Source: Gemmatimonadales bacterium (lineage in GTDB: Bacteria > Gemmatimonadota > Gemmatimonadetes > Gemmatimonadales > GWC2-71-9). Taken from it: a stretch of DNA of 64,000 nucleotides. A program made the position numbers and the translations under genes. The notes beneath the pieces are model-generated. The model worked only from the letters and a program-made list of their open reading frames with translations, made no database searches and was not told the DNA's origin. Each line of letters opens with the position of its first letter. Positions within the stretch are counted from its first letter, which is position 1. The stretch lies in the NCBI GenBank assembly GCA_036500345.1, contig DASYCE010000025.1, positions 1 to 64,000 of the forward strand, written 5' to 3'. Shown one piece after another: positions 17,211-26,093 of this stretch.

Positions 17211-19082
17211 ATGGCAACTACTGTTCTCGAACCAGCCCACGCCACAACGGCGAAGCGCAGCGTGCTGGTGGAGTGGCTCACCACGGTCGACCACAAGCGG
17301 GTCGGCATTCTGTACGGTGCGTCGGCGTTCATCTTCTTCCTGATGGGCGGCATCGAGGCCGAGATCATCCGCCTCCAGCTGATGAAGCCGGACAATCACC
17401 TGGTGTCGCCGGAGTTCTACAATCAGCTGTTCACGATGCACGGCACCACCATGATCTTCCTCGCGGTGATGCCGATCAGCGCGATGTTCTTCAACTTCTT
17501 CGTGCCGCTGCTGATCGGCGCGCGCGACGTGGCGTTCCCCCGGCTCAACGCAATGAGCCTCTGGGTGTTCATCCTCGGCGGGCTGTTCATCAACTTCTCG
17601 TTCCTGCTCAATTCGGCGCCCAACGGCGGCTGGTTCGGTTACGCGCCGCTGTCATCGCGGGAGTATTCGCCCGGCGTGAACATGGATTTCTGGATGCTTG
17701 GCCTCCAGATCCTCGGTATCGCGTCGCTGGCCGCCGGAGTGAATTTCTTCACCACGATCCTCAACATGCGCGCCAAGGGGATGACCCTGATGCGCATGCC
17801 GATGTTCGTCTGGTCGGTGCTGGTGACGCAGGTGCTGGTGCTGCTGGCGTTCCCGGTGATTACCGTGGCGCTGATTCTCCTCATGGCGGACCGGATCTAC
17901 GGCGCGAGCTTCTTCGAGCTCAAGGCTGCCGGCGATCCGATGCTCTGGCAGCACCTCTTCTGGGTCTTCGGCCACCCCGAGGTGTACATCCTGATCCTGC
18001 CGGCGTTCGGCATCGTGTCGGAGATCCTGCCGGTCTTCTCGCGCAAGCCGCTCTTCGGCTACAGCGCGATGGTCTTCTCGATGGCATTCATCGCATTTCT
18101 CGGATTCGGCGTCTGGTCGCACCACATGTTCGCCACCGGGATGGGCCCGCTCGCCGACTCGTTCTTCTCGCTGGCGACGATGCTGATCGCGATTCCGACC
18201 GGTGTGAAGATCTTCAACTGGATCGGGACGATCTGGGGCGGATCGCTGCAGTTCAAGACGCCGCTCTATTTCGCCCTCGGCTTCATCGCGATGTTCATCA
18301 TGGGCGGACTCTCGGGCGTGATGCACGCCGTCGCGCCGGCAGACCTGCAGCAGACCGATTCGTACTTCGTGGTGGCGCACTTCCACTACGTCCTCTTCGG
18401 CGGGTCGATCTTCGCGCTGGCGGCCGGTGCGTACTACTGGTGGCCGAAGATGTTCGGCCGGGTGCTCAATGAAACGCTCGGGAAGACGCACTTCTGGCTG
18501 ATGCTGATCGGGTTCAACCTGACCTTCTTCCCGATGCACTTCTCCGGACTGCTGGGGATGCCGCGGCGCATCTACACCTATCCCGCGGGGCTCGGCCTCG
18601 GCTGGCTGAATCTCCTGTCGACGGTCGGCGCGCTGATCCTCGGCTTCTCGTTCCTGGTGTTCATCTACAACATCATCACGACCTGGCGAAGCGGCGAACC
18701 GGCCCCGGCTGATCCGTGGGGCGGCGCGACGCTGGAGTGGTCGATTCCGTCGCCGCCGCAGGAATGGAACTTTGCGGTCGAGCCGGAAGTGCACGAGAAG
18801 GATGCTCTCTGGGCGATGAAGCGCGCTGCCGGAGTGCGCATGCTCCCCGAACCGCCGCGGGTGAGCGGTCAGGGGATTCACCTGCCGAGCCCATCGTGGT
18901 GGCCACTCTTCACGGCAATCGGCCTGCTCGTCTTCATGGTCGGGATTCTGGTGCGCGGGCCGGTGAGCCACGCCTTTCCGTTCGGGCTGATCTCGGCGGC
19001 AGGCTTCGCGATCGCAGCGTTCTCGATCTTCAAGTGGTCGTACGAGCCGCCCGACCATCACACGTCTCACATCGCTCACTGA
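17211..19082 (+). CDS. coxA: Cytochrome c oxidase subunit I
   Basis: 623 residues with about 12 to 14 transmembrane helices. It houses haem a and the haem a3-CuB centre that reduces oxygen and pumps protons. Signature segments include the first haem a histidine region TMHGTTMIF, the CuB-ligand loop WVFGHPEVYI (His-Pro-Glu-Val-Tyr cross-link), WSHHMFATG and VVAHFHYVLFGG. The extended C-terminus (about residues 500-623) adds two helices typical of caa3 enzymes. It starts 22 bp after coxB. Confidence 0.97.
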   Translation: MATTVLEPAHATTAKRSVLVEWLTTVDHKRVGILYGASAFIFFLMGGIEAEIIRLQLMKPDNHLVSPEFYNQLFTMHGTTMIFLAVMPISAMFFNFFVPLLIGARDVAFPRLNAMSLWVFILGGLFINFSFLLNSAPNGGWFGYAPLSSREYSPGVNMDFWMLGLQILGIASLAAGVNFFTTILNMRAKGMTLMRMPMFVWSVLVTQVLVLLAFPVITVALILLMADRIYGASFFELKAAGDPMLWQHLFWVFGHPEVYILILPAFGIVSEILPVFSRKPLFGYSAMVFSMAFIAFLGFGVWSHHMFATGMGPLADSFFSLATMLIAIPTGVKIFNWIGTIWGGSLQFKTPLYFALGFIAMFIMGGLSGVMHAVAPADLQQTDSYFVVAHFHYVLFGGSIFALAAGAYYWWPKMFGRVLNETLGKTHFWLMLIGFNLTFFPMHFSGLLGMPRRIYTYPAGLGLGWLNLLSTVGALILGFSFLVFIYNIITTWRSGEPAPADPWGGATLEWSIPSPPQEWNFAVEPEVHEKDALWAMKRAAGVRMLPEPPRVSGQGIHLPSPSWWPLFTAIGLLVFMVGILVRGPVSHAFPFGLISAAGFAIAAFSIFKWSYEPPDHHTSHIAH

Positions 19083-19095
19083 GGGATTGCACTCG

Positions 19096-19719
19096 ATGAC
19101 CGCCGCCGCACTCCCGCACGATTCCGCATCGGCCCACGAGGAGCACCACACCTCGCTTCCGGTCAACAACCGGAAGCTGGCCATCTGGACCTTCATCGGT
19201 TCGGAGTGCATGTTCTTCGCGTCGCTGATCACTACCTTCGTGATCTATCGCGACTCGCATGCGACCGGCCCGGGGCCGAAGGATGTCCTCGGTGTGCCGC
19301 TGGTGACCTCCGGTACCGCCGTGCTCCTCTTCTCGTCGTTCTTCGTGGTGATGGCGCTCAACGGCGCGCAGCAGGGGAATCGGAAAAAGCTGCTGACCTG
19401 GCTCTCGCTCACGGTACTGTGCGGCCTCTTCTTCGCCGGGATGCAGGTGTACGAATTCACCCATTTCGTCCGTGATGGAATGGGATACACCACCAATCTC
19501 TTTGCGACGAGCTTCTTCACCCTCACGGGTTTCCATGGCACGCACGTCGCGATCGGCACGCTGTGGCTCGCGACGCTGCTGAAGGACGCATGGAAGGGGC
19601 GGATTCCGCCGGAGAAGTCGCTCAATCTCGAGATCGCTGCGCTCTACTGGCACTTCGTCGACGTGGTGTGGATCATCATCTTCCCGGTCGTCTACCTGAT
19701 GAGCCTGGGGCACAAATGA
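19096..19719 (+). CDS. coxC: Cytochrome c oxidase subunit III
   Basis: 207 residues, five transmembrane helices as in short caa3-type subunit III. Family marks are WTFIGSECMFFASLITTF at the first helix, THFVRDGMGYTTN, TLTGFHGTHVAIGTLWL and the final YWHFVDVVWIIIFPVVYL. It stabilises the core and its proton path. The ATG at 19096 lies 13 bp after coxA. Its stop overlaps the next start as ATGA. Confidence 0.93.
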   Translation: MTAAALPHDSASAHEEHHTSLPVNNRKLAIWTFIGSECMFFASLITTFVIYRDSHATGPGPKDVLGVPLVTSGTAVLLFSSFFVVMALNGAQQGNRKKLLTWLSLTVLCGLFFAGMQVYEFTHFVRDGMGYTTNLFATSFFTLTGFHGTHVAIGTLWLATLLKDAWKGRIPPEKSLNLEIAALYWHFVDVVWIIIFPVVYLMSLGHK

Positions 19720-20093
19720 GCGATACCGTCGCAGTCGTTCACGATTCTCACGACATCCCGCACGCCACGGGATCGAAGTACGTCCAGATCGCCTGCATTC
19801 TCTTCGTGCTGACGGCGCTGGAGGTCCTGCTGTACGAAGTGTGCTTCGGCCATCTGTCGGGGAGTTCGTTCAGTGCGTCGCTGGCGCCGCATTTCGTCTC
19901 GGTGCTGCTGATCCTGTCGGCGATGAAGTTCTGGTTCGTGGCGATGTTCTACATGCACCTCAAGTTCGACATCAAGATCCTGTCGTGGCTGTTCGGTTTC
20001 TCCTTGATGATCGCGTCGGTGGTGATCCTCGCGCTGTTCGTGCTGTTCACCTACAACCGGACGCTCTGGTGGTGGAACGGCGCCTGGCATTGA
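19716..20093 (+). CDS. Cytochrome c oxidase subunit IV (caa3-type small subunit)
   Basis: 125 residues with three hydrophobic helices: QIACILFVLTALEVLLYE, FVSVLLILSAMKFWFVAMFYMHLKFD and FGFSLMIASVVILALFVLF. The MKFWFVAMFYMHLKFD motif is typical of COX4/caa3 subunit IV. The start overlaps the stop of the subunit III gene (ATGA), so it is translationally coupled. Last gene of the operon. Confidence 0.88.
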   Translation: MSDTVAVVHDSHDIPHATGSKYVQIACILFVLTALEVLLYEVCFGHLSGSSFSASLAPHFVSVLLILSAMKFWFVAMFYMHLKFDIKILSWLFGFSLMIASVVILALFVLFTYNRTLWWWNGAWH

Positions 20094-20119
20094 CGCGCCG
20101 GGCTCCACGCTGATCTACC

Positions 20120-20144
20120 GAGGCGGCTCCTACGGGACCGCCTC
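20120..20144. terminator. Hairpin between the cox operon and the convergent YkgJ-type gene
   Basis: GAGGCGG and CCGCCTC form a 7-bp stem with an 11-base loop. It overlaps the last codons of the convergent minus-strand gene. It could serve the cox operon, but the following TTCGCT is a weak U-tract. Confidence 0.4.
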
Positions 20145-20744
20145 TTCGCTTGTCGGCGTCCGCATGATCGCGCCGGCAACCGTCGTGGAGACCCACCCGC
20201 GGGAGGAGGCCTCGGCGTCGCAGCGGTCGGCGGCGGTCTCGAACGCTTCGAGATCGAACGGGACCGGCTCGAGCGCCGCATATCGCGGCGAGGTGTTGAT
20301 GATCGGGCAGGGATTCGGAATGACGTCGCCGCTGGCCGCAACGATCGGCAGGCCGATCATCCTGCAGGTGGCCGGGCGACCGTCATAGATCCGGCAGGCG
20401 CCATCATCGCCGAGCGCCGGGCAGGGAAGTGGTTCGAGATCTTCGGCGAGAGCGTCGAACGCTTCGTCGCCGAGCGCATCGACGTCCCACGGGGCGTCCC
20501 AGTCGACCCGCGCGCGATAGTGTGCGACGTGTTCGCCGGCTCGACGCTGCAGTTCGCGTTGTAGCCGCGGTTCAAGCCCGCGGACCGCATTCGCTACCAG
20601 CTCCGCATCAGCAGGGGAGATATCAAACGGTCCATGGCAGCAGGCCGAGCAGCCACGGCGGCATAGAACGACGCCGGGTCCGGCACGCTCCACGCCGTCC
20701 GCAAACCACCGATCAATTGTCGCGAGGAGTGCGCTGTACGTCAC
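20130..20744 (-). CDS. YkgJ family cysteine-cluster protein
   Basis: 204 residues. Cysteines are spaced as CRRGCSACCHGPFDIS near residue 35, then CPALGDDGACRIYDGRPATCRMIG and a late CP, matching the YkgJ/UPF0153 group thought to bind zinc or an iron-sulfur cluster. Role unknown. The GTG at 20744 overlaps the stop of the upstream DUF423 gene (GTGA), so the two are coupled. Confidence 0.78.
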   Translation of the reverse strand: MTYSALLATIDRWFADGVERAGPGVVLCRRGCSACCHGPFDISPADAELVANAVRGLEPRLQRELQRRAGEHVAHYRARVDWDAPWDVDALGDEAFDALAEDLEPLPCPALGDDGACRIYDGRPATCRMIGLPIVAASGDVIPNPCPIINTSPRYAALEPVPFDLEAFETAADRCDAEASSRGWVSTTVAGAIMRTPTSEEAVP

Positions 20745-21115
20745 TCGGGGAGCTTCATTGCCGCCATGCCGAGGAGTATCCAGCCGGCGATGAAGGCGAG
20801 ACCGCCTATCGGCGTGATCGCGCCGAGCCAGCGGTGCCCGGTGGCAACAAGGAGGTAGAGCGAGCCGGAAAAGACGATCACGCCGCCGATGAATGCCCAG
20901 GCGGCCATGGCGGCGGAGGGTGCCTGGCGAGAGATGAGCCACGCCGCGGCAAAGAGCGCGAAGGCGTGGTACATCTGATATCGCACCCCTGTCTCGAAGA
21001 TCTCGAGGTCGCCGGGGGAGAGTCTGGCGCGGAGCGCATGTGCGCCGAACGCGCCGAGCATCACGGCGAGCGCGCCGAAGGTGGCACCGACGGTGGCGGC
21101 GAGGCGGCTCGTCAT
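20741..21115 (-). CDS. DUF423 family small membrane protein
   Basis: 124 residues with four transmembrane helices. It has the family opening GATFGALAVMLGAFGAHALR and the conserved VRYQMYHAFALF segment, followed by FIGGVIVFSGSLYLL and PIGGLAFIAGWILLG. Its length equals the usual family length. Function is unknown. It sits between fabI, 19 bp upstream, and the YkgJ-type gene in one minus-strand run. Confidence 0.85.
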   Translation of the reverse strand: MTSRLAATVGATFGALAVMLGAFGAHALRARLSPGDLEIFETGVRYQMYHAFALFAAAWLISRQAPSAAMAAWAFIGGVIVFSGSLYLLVATGHRWLGAITPIGGLAFIAGWILLGMAAMKLPE

Positions 21116-21134
21116 TGGTGCGGCAAGACGATGG

Positions 21135-22043
21135 TCATGAGGCTGCCGGCTGGACCAGGTCGGTCGCCATGCCCATCGCGTGGTAGCCGTTGTCGACGTA
21201 GATCGTGGTACCGGTGATCCCGGCCGCAAGCGGCGAAGAGAGAAAGGCGGCGGTGTGGCCGACGTCGGCCGCTTCGAGGTCGCGCTGCAGCGGCGAATTG
21301 CTGCGGCAGTACTCGACCATCCGTTCGATGATGCCGATCGCCGACGCGGCACGCGATGCATACGGCCCGGCGGAAATGGTGTTGACGCGAACGCCCCAGC
21401 GCCGACCAGCCTCGAATGCCAGCGTGCGCGTGTCGGACTCGAGCGCCGCCTTTGCCGATGACATCCCGCCGCCGTAGCCGGGAACGGCGCGCTCGCTCGC
21501 CATGTACGTGAGCGAGAGGAACGAGCCGTCCGGTCGCATCAGCGGAGCGAAATCGCGAATCATCGCGAGATGGCTGTAGGCGGAGACACTGACCGCGGCC
21601 AGATATCCCGGACGTGAGGTTTCGAGCAGCGGCTTCTTCACTTCGGGGCCGTTGGCGAGCGAGTGCACGACGATGTCAAGCGGTTGCTCGCCGAAATCGG
21701 CACGAAGCGCTGCCGCGACGCCGGCGATCGAGAAGTCACCGCGCTCGCGGTATCGCTTGTTCTCGCGGATCTCCGCCGGCGCGTCAGCGAGCGTATCATA
21801 TGCCGCATCGAGCGGATAGATCCGCTCGAAGGTCATTGTTCCGCCGCGGCGCAGCTCGAGGGAGGCGGCGATCTTGCCGCGTTCGAGCAGGTTCTCGAAA
21901 ATCCCCATGGCTGGGGGCCAGGTGCCGACGCAGACCGTGGCACCGGCTTCGGCAAGCGCCTTCGCGATCGCGAAGCCGAATCCGCCGTCGTCGGCCACGC
22001 CCGCGACGAAGGCGCGCCGATTCGATAGATCGATGGAAAGCAT
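21135..22043 (-). CDS. fabI: Enoyl-[acyl-carrier-protein] reductase (NADH), long/plant-type FabI
   Basis: 302 residues, longer than the E. coli form (about 262) and like plant and chlamydial enzymes. It carries an insertion around ELRRGGTMTFERIYPLDAAYDTLADAP. The short-chain dehydrogenase core has a divergent nucleotide loop (GVADDGGFGFAIAKALAEAGA) and the catalytic Tyr-x6-Lys in YGGGMSSAK. It catalyses the last reduction of fatty-acid elongation in the cytoplasm. Confidence 0.92.
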   Translation of the reverse strand: MLSIDLSNRRAFVAGVADDGGFGFAIAKALAEAGATVCVGTWPPAMGIFENLLERGKIAASLELRRGGTMTFERIYPLDAAYDTLADAPAEIRENKRYRERGDFSIAGVAAALRADFGEQPLDIVVHSLANGPEVKKPLLETSRPGYLAAVSVSAYSHLAMIRDFAPLMRPDGSFLSLTYMASERAVPGYGGGMSSAKAALESDTRTLAFEAGRRWGVRVNTISAGPYASRAASAIGIIERMVEYCRSNSPLQRDLEAADVGHTAAFLSSPLAAGITGTTIYVDNGYHAMGMATDLVQPAAS

Positions 22044-22087
22044 TGGTCAATTATAAGGCGGAATGAGGCAGGGAGAAGTTCGACACG

Positions 22088-24682
22088 CTACTCGGCGCGG
22101 AGTACCTCGAGGGGCGGACGGCGGAGCGCTTCCGCTGAACTGCCAAGACCGATCGCGGTCGTCAGTACAACGAGCAATACAGCGAGCGCCGCCATTGAAC
22201 CAATCGGCAGGATGAAATGTGTGTCGAAGACCCACTTCGACAGCGCCCAGCCCGCGCCGCCGGCGAGGAGAACGGCGACCAATGCGGCGCTCAACCCGAG
22301 CGCCGCGTATTCCACGCACAGGATGACCAGAACCTGCGGACGGGTGGCACCGAGCGTTCGAAGGAGGGTCGCTTCGCGAAGCCGCTGCCAGCGGCTCGTG
22401 GCGATCGCACCGATCAACACGATCGTTCCCGTGATCAGGGAGAAAAGCGCCATGAATCTGATCGCCAGGATCACGCGATCGATGATCGACTCGACAGCCT
22501 GCTCCATCTGGCCGATGTCGACTGCGGTCACGTTGGCAGCGTGCTCGGCCACGACGCGTTGCACCTGACCGCGCACCAGCGGGTCGGCGGCGTGCACGAG
22601 GGTCACCCACGATTGCGGCGCACGCTCGAGCGCACCGGGCGCAAAGACGACGAAAAAGTTGGGCTCGAAGCGCGCCCAGTTGACGGCGCGCAGCGAGGTG
22701 ATGCGACTGTAGACGGGGATGCCCTGTACATCCCACGCGATGCTGCTGCCGAGTCCGACGCCCAACTCATGAGCGAGATCGCTCTCGACCGAGATCTCCA
22801 CGGGGTGTGCCGCTGTTCGTCCATCGCCCGATGATGTGTCGAACCAGCGCCCGGTGGTGATTCGCTCACTGGATGTGCGGTCGGCACGATAGGTCGAACG
22901 GAACTCGCGACGATACGCCCAGGCGGACGGTTCACGAGCATTGCCGTCACGGCCAACAGCATTCCGGGTACTGTCCCGAGCCGCGAGGGTCGTCACGGTG
23001 ACGCCGTTCAATTCGCGAATCCGCATCGGAATGATCGGAACGTACGGCGTGAACGTCAGATGGTCGGCGTGCAGAATCGAATCGATGATCGATCGCTGTT
23101 CGTTCTGGATGTCGATCAACACCAGGTCGGCGTGGCCGCCGACGTCATCGATCTGCACCGCATGCAACAGGTTCTGCTGTGCGGCGAAGAGCGTGGTGAG
23201 GATGAAGGCCCCGAACCCGAGGGAGAGTACGACCGTCACCGTCTGATTCGCGGGGCGGTGAAGATTGGCGAGGCCTTGCCGAACGAGGTAGCGCCGGATG
23301 AGCGGTGTGCCGCGACGTGCGACCGCGATCACGGCGAGCGAGACGACCCAGAGAGCGGCGATGGCAACGGCGCAACCGGCCGCAAAGGCGGCCGCATGGC
23401 GAAGCGAGCCGACCTGGATCGTCGCGAGCGCCACCACGCTCGCGGCGACGATCACCGCCGCGCCGATCCGCGCAACATCCCACCGGCCCGCGACCGGATC
23501 GACGTTGCGTCGCAACGTCACCAGCGGTGCGACCGAGCGGACTGCCAGGAGCGGAACGAGTGCAAAGACGGCCGCGGTCCAGAGGCCGCTCGCGATCCCC
23601 ACCACGATGGCGTGCGGCGACGGCACCACGTGCACGCCGACCGGGAGAAAGTCGCGCACGACGTATGGCATCAGCTGCTGCAAGCCGACTCCCACAACCG
23701 CACCGATCAGCGATCCGACGAACGCCATGCCGAGTGCCTGCAGCAGATATGCAGCGAGGATCTGCCCCGAGGTGGCGCCGAGACACCGAAGCACCGCGAT
23801 GCTGTCGAGCTGCCGGCGGATGAAGACATGGACCGCGCTGGCGACACCGAGACCACCGAGGAGCAGCGCGGCGAGCGCCACGAGACCGAGATAATTGCCG
23901 AGCCGGATCAATCCGCGGGTGAGGTTGTCGCGATCTTCCGCAACGGTGTGCAGGGAGAACTGTGCACGACGCATCGACGGCGCGTTGGACGTCGCGACCT
24001 GCTGCGGACTGATCGTGGCCGGAAGCTTCAGAAACGTCTCGTAATCCGCTCGCGAGCCGAAAGCGATCAGCTTGGTCGCGGGGAGTGCGCTTGTCGAGAT
24101 GAACACGCGCGCGCCGAACGCCATCTGCAGTCCGATGTCACCGGGGACATTTGTCGCGGTCGCAATCACCGGGAATCGGGAGGCGCCGAGTGCAACGGTA
24201 TCGCCGAGGTGTACGTCAAGCGCGGTCAGCAGCGAGGGATCGACGATGATCCCGCCGCGTTGCAACCCGGACCAGGCGCCGGATGGCGCAGTCGTGATCT
24301 CGCCATAATAGGGCCAGCCGGGGTCGACGGTGCGGACCTGAACCAGTCGGCCCGCTCCCGCACCGGGACGATACGCCATCGCTGCAAAGTTCACCGAACG
24401 CGCGACCTGAACGGCCTGGCCACCGGTGCGCCGAAGTGAATCGATCAGACGGGTCGCGACGGCGTTGCTGTCGGCCGGTATGCGGCCGGCAACGGACAGG
24501 TCGGCGCCGAGAAGGTCCTGGGCCTGCTGGGCGACGGCAACGGTGAGGTTTCGCGTGAAGGAGTTGACGGCGACGAGTGCGCCGACCCCGGCAATGACCG
24601 AGCCCGTGAGGAGGACAAGCCGGCGCCGCGCCGCATGGGCTTCGCGCCAGGCCAGACGAAGAGCGAATGCCGCTCCGGTCAC
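22088..24682 (-). CDS. ybbP: ABC transporter permease, YbbP type (FtsX/MacB fold)
   Basis: 864 residues. It has an N-terminal transmembrane segment (LVLLTGSVIAGVGALVAVNS), a large periplasmic domain, and two FtsX-type membrane blocks (about 265-450 and 745-850) with a MacB-like LRCLGATSGQILAAYLLQALGMAF loop. The size and double FtsX organisation match YbbP rather than LolC/E. It overlaps the ATPase gene by 4 bp, and a tesA-like gene diverges from that ATPase, as in the E. coli tesA/ybbA-ybbP locus. Probable mechanotransmission or lipid-related export; the substrate is unknown. Confidence 0.82.
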   Translation of the reverse strand: MTGAAFALRLAWREAHAARRRLVLLTGSVIAGVGALVAVNSFTRNLTVAVAQQAQDLLGADLSVAGRIPADSNAVATRLIDSLRRTGGQAVQVARSVNFAAMAYRPGAGAGRLVQVRTVDPGWPYYGEITTAPSGAWSGLQRGGIIVDPSLLTALDVHLGDTVALGASRFPVIATATNVPGDIGLQMAFGARVFISTSALPATKLIAFGSRADYETFLKLPATISPQQVATSNAPSMRRAQFSLHTVAEDRDNLTRGLIRLGNYLGLVALAALLLGGLGVASAVHVFIRRQLDSIAVLRCLGATSGQILAAYLLQALGMAFVGSLIGAVVGVGLQQLMPYVVRDFLPVGVHVVPSPHAIVVGIASGLWTAAVFALVPLLAVRSVAPLVTLRRNVDPVAGRWDVARIGAAVIVAASVVALATIQVGSLRHAAAFAAGCAVAIAALWVVSLAVIAVARRGTPLIRRYLVRQGLANLHRPANQTVTVVLSLGFGAFILTTLFAAQQNLLHAVQIDDVGGHADLVLIDIQNEQRSIIDSILHADHLTFTPYVPIIPMRIRELNGVTVTTLAARDSTRNAVGRDGNAREPSAWAYRREFRSTYRADRTSSERITTGRWFDTSSGDGRTAAHPVEISVESDLAHELGVGLGSSIAWDVQGIPVYSRITSLRAVNWARFEPNFFVVFAPGALERAPQSWVTLVHAADPLVRGQVQRVVAEHAANVTAVDIGQMEQAVESIIDRVILAIRFMALFSLITGTIVLIGAIATSRWQRLREATLLRTLGATRPQVLVILCVEYAALGLSAALVAVLLAGGAGWALSKWVFDTHFILPIGSMAALAVLLVVLTTAIGLGSSAEALRRPPLEVLRAE

Positions 24683-25395
24683 GCGCCACTATCTCCGACG
24701 ATCGATCCGTTCGCCAGCCGGATGATCCGCCGCGCGCGGGAGGCAAGGTCGTGGTCGTGCGTCACCAACACGAGTGTCGTACCATACTCGGCGTTCAACG
24801 CGGTCATGATGTCGACGACATTCGCGCCGTTTTCGGCGTCGAGGTTCCCTGTCGGCTCATCGGCGAAGAGAATGGGCGGCCGGTTGCTGAAGGCGCGCGC
24901 CACGGCAACGCGCTGCTGCTCGCCCCCGGAGAGCTGGGCCGGGTAGTGGCTGGCGCGGTCGCCGAGGTGGACGCGATCCAGGAGTTCGTCGGCCCGGATC
25001 CCCGCGTCGTCGGCGCCGGCGAGTTCGAGCGGGACCTGGATGTTCTCGCGCGCAGTCAATGTCGGGATCAACTGAAACGACTGGAACACGAACCCGATTC
25101 GCCCGCGACGGAAGCGGGCGCGATCGTCCTCGTCGAGGTCACCGATATCGACGCCATCGACGATGACCCGTCCGGCGGTCGGCCGGTCGAGGCCGGCAAG
25201 GAGGCCGAGCAGTGTTGTCTTGCCACTTCCCGATGCACCGGTGATCGCGAGAAAGCCGCCGGCCTCGAGTGCGAAGGTGATATCCTTGAGCACCGGAAGG
25301 CGACGCCCGCCGGACAGGTATTCATGCCCGATCCCTTCGCAGGCAAGGATCGGGGATCCAGATCGGGGAGGCCGAACGGGTGCGATGGTCGACAC
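24679..25395 (-). CDS. ybbA: ABC transporter ATP-binding protein, YbbA/LolD type
   Basis: 238 residues. Walker A GASGSGKTT, Q-loop FQSFQLIPTLTARENIQVPL, signature LSGGEQQRVAVARAF, Walker B PILFADEPTGNLD and a switch histidine in THDHDL. It powers the downstream YbbP-type permease (4-bp overlap). The start at 25395 lies 16 bases inside the divergent esterase gene if that gene uses its GTG at 25380, so one of the two starts may be slightly further in. Confidence 0.9.
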   Translation of the reverse strand: MSTIAPVRPPRSGSPILACEGIGHEYLSGGRRLPVLKDITFALEAGGFLAITGASGSGKTTLLGLLAGLDRPTAGRVIVDGVDIGDLDEDDRARFRRGRIGFVFQSFQLIPTLTARENIQVPLELAGADDAGIRADELLDRVHLGDRASHYPAQLSGGEQQRVAVARAFSNRPPILFADEPTGNLDAENGANVVDIMTALNAEYGTTLVLVTHDHDLASRARRIIRLANGSIVGDSGA

Positions 25396-26093
25396 GAGGG
25401 AAATACCTGAAGATCGTGATGACGGCGTGCACTCTCGCCGGGTGCGGTGCGCGCTCTCGCCCTGTTGCCACGGCGGCGAAGAATAGTGGCGAAGCGCTCA
25501 GTCCCGCGACACCGTCGGTGCTCCTCATCGGTACATCGCTGACGGCCGGGTATGGACTCGACCCGCACGATGCCTGGGCGACACGGATCCAGGAGAAGGT
25601 TGATTCGGCCAGGCTCGGATTCCGGGTCATCAACGCCGGCGTGAGCGGTGAATCGTCCGCCGATGCGTTGCACCGGATTGATTGGCTCCTGTCGCAGGGC
25701 GCGCCGGCGGTCGTGATCGTCGAAACCGGCGCGAACGACGCACTGCGCGGCGCTCCGGTCGATTCGATCCGCACCAACCTCGATTCGACTCTCTCGCGCC
25801 TCGATCAGCGTCAGCCGCGACCGGTCATCATCGTGGCCGGGATGGAGGCGCTGCCCAACCTTGGCCGGCAATACGGCGAGGCGTTCCGGGGCATCTTCCC
25901 GGCCGAGGCCCGGGCGCACCACGATCGGTATCTTCCGTTTCTTCTCGACGGTGTCGCAGGGATTCCGGCGCTGAACCAGGGTGACGGCATTCACCCGAAT
26001 GCCACCGGTTCCCGCCGCGTCGCAGAGAATGTCTGGCAGTTGCTCGAGCCGATCCTCGACTCTCTCCATCGGATGCGTCATGACAGTCTTTGA
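25380..26093 (+). CDS. tesA: TesA-like SGNH-fold esterase/thioesterase, predicted lipoprotein
   Basis: 237 residues. GDSL/SGNH hydrolase: block I reads GTSLTAGYGL (the aspartate of GDSL is replaced by threonine but the nucleophile serine stays), block III has GANDALRG and block V DGIHPN with the Asp-His pair. The GTG start at 25380 gives a lipoprotein signal (RGKYLK, hydrophobic core, LAGC lipobox). A later ATG (25419) would lose it. Divergence from ybbA-ybbP matches the conserved tesA locus. Its 3' end overlaps the next gene by 14 bp. Confidence 0.85.
   Translation: MRWSTRGKYLKIVMTACTLAGCGARSRPVATAAKNSGEALSPATPSVLLIGTSLTAGYGLDPHDAWATRIQEKVDSARLGFRVINAGVSGESSADALHRIDWLLSQGAPAVVIVETGANDALRGAPVDSIRTNLDSTLSRLDQRQPRPVIIVAGMEALPNLGRQYGEAFRGIFPAEARAHHDRYLPFLLDGVAGIPALNQGDGIHPNATGSRRVAENVWQLLEPILDSLHRMRHDSL

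Noticed and set aside
23060-24439. Long open plus-strand frame opposite the YbbP-type permease
   Set aside because: It is rich in Arg, Glu and His with no fold or motif, as expected from the complement of a GC-rich gene.
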